Made by a program: the position numbers and the translations under genes. Source: Roseococcus microcysteis (GTDB lineage: Bacteria > Pseudomonadota > Alphaproteobacteria > Acetobacterales > Acetobacteraceae). From it: a DNA stretch of 64,000 nucleotides. Under the pieces are notes generated by a model. The model was not told the origin of the DNA and ran no database searches. It was given only the letters and a program-made list of their open reading frames with translations. This document shows, piece after piece, positions 59,198-64,000 of this stretch (position 1 is its first letter; each line of letters opens with the position of its first letter). The stretch covers positions 3,798,501 through 3,862,500 of the forward strand of contig NZ_CP061718.1 in the NCBI RefSeq assembly GCF_014764365.1, given 5' to 3'.

Positions 59198-60118
59198 ATG
59201 AAGCTGACCCCGCAGGTGAAGAAGATCCTCTCCTGGTATGAGAGCGACAACCCCGGCACCAAGGCGAACCTCGCCCGAATCCTGATGACGGGCCGCCTGC
59301 GCGGCACCGGTCGCATGGTGATCCTGCCCGTGGACCAGGGCTTCGAGCATGGCCCGGCCCGCAGCTTCGCCTCGAACGCCGCCGCCTATGACCCGCACTA
59401 CCTGTTCGACCTGGCCATCGAGGCCGGGCTGAACGCCTATGCCGCGCCGCTGGGCATGATCGAGGCGGGTGCGGCCACCTATGCCGGCTGCATCCCCACC
59501 ATCCTGAAGGTGAACAGCAGCAACAGCCTCTCCACCACCAAGGACCAGGCCGTGACCGGCACGGTGGCGGACGCGCTGCGGCTGGGCTGCTCGGCCATCG
59601 GCTTCACCATCTATCCCGGCAGCGAATACCAGTTCGAGATGATGGAAGAGCTGCGCGAGCTGGCCGCCGAGGCCAAGGATGCCGGCCTCGCCGTCGTCGT
59701 GTGGTCCTATCCGCGCGGCCCGATGCTGGACAAGACGGGTGAGACCGCGCTCGACATCTGCGCCTATGCCGCGCACATGGCGGCGCTGATGGGCGCGCAC
59801 ATCATCAAGGTGAAGCCGCCCACCGACGCCGTGTTCCTCGACGCCGCCAAGAAGACCTACCAGGACTTCCCGGTGGAGGTCTCGGACGGCGCCGCGCGCA
59901 TCGCCCACATCGTGAAGGCCTGCTTCAACGGCCGGCGCCTCGTGGTGTTCTCGGGCGGCGAGACGGCGGGCGCCGACAGCCTGCTGGCCTCGGCCCGCGC
60001 CATTCATGGCGGCGGCGGCAATGGCTCCATCGTGGGCCGCAACGCCTTCCAGCGCCCGCGCGAGGAAGCGCTGAAGCTGCTGTCCGACATGATCGACATC
60101 TACAAGACCCGGGCCTGA
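59198..60118 (+). CDS. fbaB: Class I fructose-bisphosphate aldolase (FbaB/DeoC-type)
   Basis: A 306-residue Schiff-base aldolase of glycolysis and gluconeogenesis. VILPVDQGFEHGPARSF, the catalytic-lysine strand HIIKVKPP, YPRGPMLDK and VFSGGETAG (phosphate loop, with SIVGRNAFQRP) are the marks of the archaeal-type class I enzyme. AAAGGA precedes the ATG at 59198. A strong terminator follows. Confidence 0.93.
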   Translation: MKLTPQVKKILSWYESDNPGTKANLARILMTGRLRGTGRMVILPVDQGFEHGPARSFASNAAAYDPHYLFDLAIEAGLNAYAAPLGMIEAGAATYAGCIPTILKVNSSNSLSTTKDQAVTGTVADALRLGCSAIGFTIYPGSEYQFEMMEELRELAAEAKDAGLAVVVWSYPRGPMLDKTGETALDICAYAAHMAALMGAHIIKVKPPTDAVFLDAAKKTYQDFPVEVSDGAARIAHIVKACFNGRRLVVFSGGETAGADSLLASARAIHGGGGNGSIVGRNAFQRPREEALKLLSDMIDIYKTRA

Positions 60119-60139
60119 ACCAAGGCCTGGTCAAGGATT

Positions 60140-60167
60140 GGGGGCGCGGGTTCCGCGCCCCCTTTTT
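60140..60167 (+). terminator. Rho-independent terminator after fbaB
   Basis: Perfect 10-base stem GGGGGCGCGG / CCGCGCCCCC with a GTT loop and five T, 22 bases after the aldolase stop. Confidence 0.9.
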
Positions 60168-60174
60168 CATGCCC

Positions 60175-61134
60175 TCATTCGATCCGGATATTCGCCTCCT
60201 GCACCAGCCTTCCCATGGTGGCGCGGCCTTCCTCCACATAGCGCGCGAAGTCGGCCGGGCTGCTGCCCACCGGAACCGCGCCGATCTGCGCGAGGCGCTG
60301 CGCCACCTCGGCATCCTCCAGCGCGTGGCGCAGCGCGGCATGGATGGCGGCGAGGGCGGGCTCGGGCGTGCCGGCGGGCGCGAAGAGGCCCGTCCATTCC
60401 GACAGTTCCACGCCCTGGATGCCCAGCTCGGCGAAGGTGGCCAGTTCCGGCGCAAGTGCGACGCGCTGCGGCGCGGACAGGGCGATGAACCGCGCCCGCC
60501 CGCTCTCCACGATGGGCTTGGCCGAGAGCAGGGTGATGAAGACGCCATCCAGCGTGCCGCCCGCGAGGTCCCGCGCCGCCGCCGCACCGCCGCGATAGGC
60601 CACATGGGTCAGTTCCACCCCCGCCGCGCGCGAGAGCATGGCGAGCCCCAGATGCCCCGCCGTCGCATTGCCCTGGGTGCCGATGTTCAGGGGCTGGCGG
60701 CGGGCCAGCGCCACGAATTCCTCCAGCGTCCGCACCGGCAGGTCCGCCTTCACGGCCAGCACCTGCGGGAAGGTCACGACCTGCGAGATGGGGGTGAAGG
60801 CCGTGTTGTAGTTGAAGGGCAGCCCCTGCAGCAGCGAGGGGTTCACGATGTGGCTGGAGGCATCCATCAGCAGCGTCTGGCCATCGGCCGTGGCACGCGC
60901 CACCTCGCCCGCGCCCAACGAGCCGCCGGCACCGGTGCGGTTCTCGACCGCGATGGGCTGGCCCAGGCGCTCGCCCATGCGGGGGCCGAGGGTGCGGGTG
61001 CTGCTGTCGGCCGCACCGCCGGCCGCGAAGGGCACGATCATGCGGATGGGGCGGTTCGGGCTCCAGCCTTGGGCGCTGGCCGTGCCGGCGGCGAGCAAAG
61101 CGGGCAGGGCGAGGGAAAGGCGGCGGGTCAGCAT
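60175..61134 (-). CDS. Bug-family (TctC-like) periplasmic solute-binding protein
   Basis: A 319-residue orphan binding protein, the third in this window. The signal peptide (LTRRLSLALPALLAAGTASAQ) precedes RPIRMIVPFAAGGAADSSTR and NRTGAGGSLGAGEVA. The start at 61134 is the one that begins the signal peptide; the open frame upstream to 61230 is not needed. It ends just 7 bases from the fbaB terminator and is divergent from a TauE-like permease. Confidence 0.9.
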   Translation of the reverse strand: MLTRRLSLALPALLAAGTASAQGWSPNRPIRMIVPFAAGGAADSSTRTLGPRMGERLGQPIAVENRTGAGGSLGAGEVARATADGQTLLMDASSHIVNPSLLQGLPFNYNTAFTPISQVVTFPQVLAVKADLPVRTLEEFVALARRQPLNIGTQGNATAGHLGLAMLSRAAGVELTHVAYRGGAAAARDLAGGTLDGVFITLLSAKPIVESGRARFIALSAPQRVALAPELATFAELGIQGVELSEWTGLFAPAGTPEPALAAIHAALRHALEDAEVAQRLAQIGAVPVGSSPADFARYVEEGRATMGRLVQEANIRIE

Positions 61135-61256
61135 GGGTGTCCTCCCGGTCATGCAACGGATTACCGGGCAGAAAGCCGCGCGGCCCGGCCCCGTCAAGCC
61201 GCATCGCTTCGCTGTCCGCTGAAACCGCATGGCGCGACGCGCGGTAGCAGGGGGCC

Positions 61257-61970
61257 ATGACCGACCTCATCGCCATCGCCCTCGTCTTTCTCCTCGCCGG
61301 TTTCGTGAAGGGGGTGATCGGGCTTGGCCTGCCCACCATTGCCATGGGGTTGCTGGGGCTGATCCTGGGGCCGGCCCATGCGGCCGCCCTGCTGCTGCTG
61401 CCCTCCTTCGTGACCAACCTGGTGCAGATGGGGCCGCCCGCCGCGGCGCTTTCCATGGCGCGGCGGCTTTGGCCCATGCTGCTGGGCGTGGTGGTGGGCA
61501 CGGCGCTGGGTGGCTGGCTCTGGGGCGGGTTTGGCGGGCGGCTCGGTGCCGTGCTGCTGGGGCTTGCGCTGATGGCCTATGGCGCGCTGGGGCTGCTCGC
61601 CTGGCGGCCCGCCTGGCCGGCGCGGGCGGGGCTGCCCGTGGGCCTCGCCACCGGCGCGCTGACGGCGGCCACGGGCGTTTTCGTCCTGCCGGCGGTGCCC
61701 TGGTTGCAGGCCCAGGGGTTGGGGAAGGAGGGGCTGGTGCGGGCGCTGGGCGTTTCCTTCACCGTCTCGACCCTGGCGCTGGGCGGGCTGCTGGGCGGTT
61801 CGGGGCTGCTGGAGGGTGGGCTTCTGCTGGCCTCGCTGCTGGCGCTGGCCCCGGCATTGGCCGGGCAGTGGCTGGGCGCGCGGCTGCGCCATGCCTTGCC
61901 CGAGGCGCGCTTCCGCCAGGTCTTTTTCCTGGGGCTGGCGGCGCTGGGGGCGGCGATCGCGCTGCGCTGA
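61257..61970 (+). CDS. TauE/SafE-family anion permease
   Basis: A 237-residue membrane protein with about eight helices. FVKGVIGLGLPTIAMGLLG and ALTAATGVFVLPAVPWL are the two inverted-repeat signatures of this family, which exports sulfite, sulfoacetate or related anions. It stands alone between a divergent Bug protein and a chemoreceptor, so its substrate is unknown. Confidence 0.9.
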   Translation: MTDLIAIALVFLLAGFVKGVIGLGLPTIAMGLLGLILGPAHAAALLLLPSFVTNLVQMGPPAAALSMARRLWPMLLGVVVGTALGGWLWGGFGGRLGAVLLGLALMAYGALGLLAWRPAWPARAGLPVGLATGALTAATGVFVLPAVPWLQAQGLGKEGLVRALGVSFTVSTLALGGLLGGSGLLEGGLLLASLLALAPALAGQWLGARLRHALPEARFRQVFFLGLAALGAAIALR

Positions 61971-62036
61971 TTGCGGCTAACACCTACGAATTCTTCATCT
62001 TCCAACGGTCAGGATGGGGTTCGAGGAGAATTTCGC

Positions 62037-64000
62037 ATGCAAAGCTTCGCCCTGTTCCGTTTCAAGAGCCTCGGCACCAGCCTGGCATTGGCCATGACGC
62101 TGGTCGCCTTCCTGGCCTGCGCGGGCTTCGCCGCCGTGCTGCTGGTGAACCAGCGCAACTCGCTCGATGAGGACACCGAACGCCGCCTCGCCAGCGCCCG
62201 CACCGGCTTCGAGACGGCGCTGGCCGCCGAATCGCGCGAGGTGCTGACGGCCTCCGAAATCCTCGCCGCCCTGCCGGCCGTGACCCAGGCCGTCGTCGCG
62301 CGCGACCGCGACGCGCTGCTCGCCCTGCTGCGCGACGGCCAGGTGGCCGCCCAGGCGCGCGGCCAGCGGCTGAACGTGCATCTGCCCCCCGCGGTGAACC
62401 TGCTGCGGGTCTGGCGGCCCGAGCAGCATGGTGATGACATCGCCTCCCGCCGTGGCACCGTGGTCCAGGCCGCCACCACCGGCCGCAGTGTCGCGGGGCT
62501 TGAGGTCGGCGCGGCGGAGGTCTCGCTCTTCGGCGTGGCGCCCATCCGGTCCGGCGGACAGGTGGTGGGCACCATGGACGTGGCGCTGGGCCTGACGCCG
62601 GAGGTGCTGGGCCGCCTGCGCGACGCGGCAGGGCTGGACTTCACCCTCTATCGCCGCACGGCCGAGGGCACGGCGCGCATCGGCGGCGGCCTGCCCGGCG
62701 CGCCCGATGGCACGCTGGACGCCGCCGCGCGCCAATCCATCCTGGGTGGCGCCGAGCTGCGCCGCGAGGCCCAGGCCGGCGGCCGGGACTTCGCCATCCT
62801 GGCCGTGCCGCTGCGCGACTTCGCCGGCCAGCCCATCGGCACGGTGGAATTCGCCTATGACCTCTCCGCGAAGGCGGCCGCCTTCCAGACCGCCCTGCGC
62901 TCGGTGGGGCTGACCGCGCTGGTCATGCTGCTGCTGGCCGCCACCGCCGGTCTGCTCTTCGCGCGCGGTCTGAGCCGCCCGCTCAAGGGCATGACGGTGG
63001 CGCTGGAAGGCCTGGCCGCGGGCCGGCTGGATGCCAGCGCCGCGGGCGCCGACCGCCGCGACGAGATCGGCGGCATGGCCCGTGCCTTCGCCACCCTGCG
63101 CGCCGCGCTGGTGGAGGCCGAGCGCCTGAAGGCCGCCCAAGCCGAGGCCGAGGCGCGCCTCGCCGCCAGCCGGGCCGAGGCCACCGCCGCCACGGCGGCC
63201 GAGGTGGAGGGTTCGCTCTCCGGCGTCACCGGCGCGCTGACCGAGGCCGGCGCCCGGCTCGCGGAGGCGAAGTCGCGGCTGGAGGAGACCTCGCTGCGCT
63301 CGGGCGCGGCCAGCCAGGACGCGGCCCAGGGGGCCGGCATGGCGGCCGAGAATGTCCGCGCCGTCGCCGCCGCCGCCGAGGAGCTGGCCGCCTCCACCAG
63401 CGAGATCGGCCGCCAGGTGAGCGAGGCCGCGCGGGTGGCCTCCGAAGCCAGCCAGCAATCGCGCGAGACGGACGCCAAGGTGCAGACGCTGACCGAGGCC
63501 GCGAGCCGCATCGGCGATGTGGTGCGCCTGATCAACGGCATCGCGGGCCAGACCAACCTGCTGGCGCTGAACGCCACGATCGAGGCCGCGCGCGCCGGCG
63601 ATGCCGGCAAGGGCTTCGCCGTGGTGGCGAGCGAGGTGAAGAACCTGGCCGGCCAGACCGCCCGTGCCACGGAGGAGATCGGCGGGCAGATCACCGCCAT
63701 GCAGGCCGCCATGGAGGCCGCGGTCAGCGCCGTGGCCGACATCGCCGCCACCATCCAGCGGCTGGACGGCATCACCACCGCCATCGCGGGCGCCGTGGAG
63801 GAGCAGGGCAGCGCCACGCGCGAGATCGCGCGCTCGGTGCAGGAAGCGGCGGTGGGCACCTCGCTCGCCTCCACCGCGGCCGAGCGCGTGGCCGGTGAGG
63901 TGGATGCCGCGCGCGGCGCGGTGCAGGGCGTGGGCGAGGCGATCGGCGTCATCGGCGAGCAGTCGGGACGGTTGGACGCCGAGGTGGGGGCGCTGGTGCG
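62037..64000 (+). CDS. Methyl-accepting chemotaxis protein, cut by window end
   Basis: At least 654 codons; the stop lies beyond the window. It has a membrane helix (about 13-37), a periplasmic double-Cache-like sensor (about 40-285, with [19 protein letters not shown] and SVAGLEVG, a common Cache_3 pattern), a second helix (about 292-312), HAMP (about 313-365) and the signalling coiled coil with [29 protein letters not shown] precedes the ATG. It likely signals to the CheA at the start of the window. Confidence 0.93.
   Translation, partial: MQSFALFRFKSLGTSLALAMTLVAFLACAGFAAVLLVNQRNSLDEDTERRLASARTGFETALAAESREVLTASEILAALPAVTQAVVARDRDALLALLRDGQVAAQARGQRLNVHLPPAVNLLRVWRPEQHGDDIASRRGTVVQAATTGRSVAGLEVGAAEVSLFGVAPIRSGGQVVGTMDVALGLTPEVLGRLRDAAGLDFTLYRRTAEGTARIGGGLPGAPDGTLDAAARQSILGGAELRREAQAGGRDFAILAVPLRDFAGQPIGTVEFAYDLSAKAAAFQTALRSVGLTALVMLLLAATAGLLFARGLSRPLKGMTVALEGLAAGRLDASAAGADRRDEIGGMARAFATLRAALVEAERLKAAQAEAEARLAASRAEATAATAAEVEGSLSGVTGALTEAGARLAEAKSRLEETSLRSGAASQDAAQGAGMAAENVRAVAAAAEELAASTSEIGRQVSEAARVASEASQQSRETDAKVQTLTEAASRIGDVVRLINGIAGQTNLLALNATIEAARAGDAGKGFAVVASEVKNLAGQTARATEEIGGQITAMQAAMEAAVSAVADIAATIQRLDGITTAIAGAVEEQGSATREIARSVQEAAVGTSLASTAAERVAGEVDAARGAVQGVGEAIGVIGEQSGRLDAEVGALV

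Overview
The window is very GC-rich (about 70% by eye). Genes are tightly packed, with many 4-base ATGA/GTGA overlaps. Three things point to an alphaproteobacterium, most likely Rhodospirillales/Acetobacteraceae (Roseomonas-like): orphan Bug-type solute-binding proteins, a CheA-W-Y-B-R cluster next to a ChpT-like phosphotransferase, and the NDUFA12-MlaD-DUF2155 and DUF4164-ZapA-6S RNA neighbourhoods. It reads as ordinary chromosome. I see no phage, IS element or CRISPR array.

Layout. 1-5.8 kb: chemotaxis operon (ChpT-like end, cheA hybrid, cheW, cheY, cheB, cheR). 5.8-11 kb: flavin monooxygenase, Bug protein, manganese catalase, MaoC hydratase, a small protein and a lipoprotein. 11-15.4 kb: alpha/beta hydrolase, two PuuE-like deacetylases and an FMN-dependent 2-hydroxyacid oxidase, probably a small catabolic set. 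15.5-18.3 kb: a chemoreceptor and a hydrolase. 18.8-23.8 kb: iscR, two cysteine desulfurases, ferredoxin, TenA, MnmA and tRNA-Met, joining sulfur mobilisation to Fe-S and tRNA thiolation. 23.9-30.8 kb: eight-gene Mrp/Mbh-type cation antiporter operon with three NuoL/M/N-like subunits and a fused DUF4040-MbhE-MnhB subunit.

30.8-39 kb: complete haem-uptake locus (exbB with a frameshift, exbD, tonB, hemP, haem receptor, hmuS, hmuT, hmuU, hmuV), with Fur-like palindromes in front of exbB and hemP. 39-43.7 kb: secreted protein, LysR regulator and divergent GMC and FAD-linked oxidases. 43.7-54.4 kb: tRNA-Pro, a zinc-finger protein of unlike composition, a Bug protein, a double-domain gamma-glutamylcyclotransferase, PPK2, MFS, a secreted EEP nuclease-like protein, a nuclease-helicase (DUF2075), EamA, an alkyltransferase-like protein, a COG3146 acyltransferase and RidA. 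54.4-62 kb: a shrunken NrdJ-like protein, NDUFA12, MlaD, DUF2155, 6S RNA, ZapA, DUF4164, class I aldolase, a Bug protein and TauE. From 62 kb: a second chemoreceptor cut by the window end.

The points most worth a second look are the NrdJ remnant at 54356-55861, the antiporter operon with a NuoL-like subunit that has lost its channel glutamate, the exbB frameshift with leaderless Fur-boxed starts, the nuclease-helicase at 49423-51462 and the tandem gamma-glutamylcyclotransferase.
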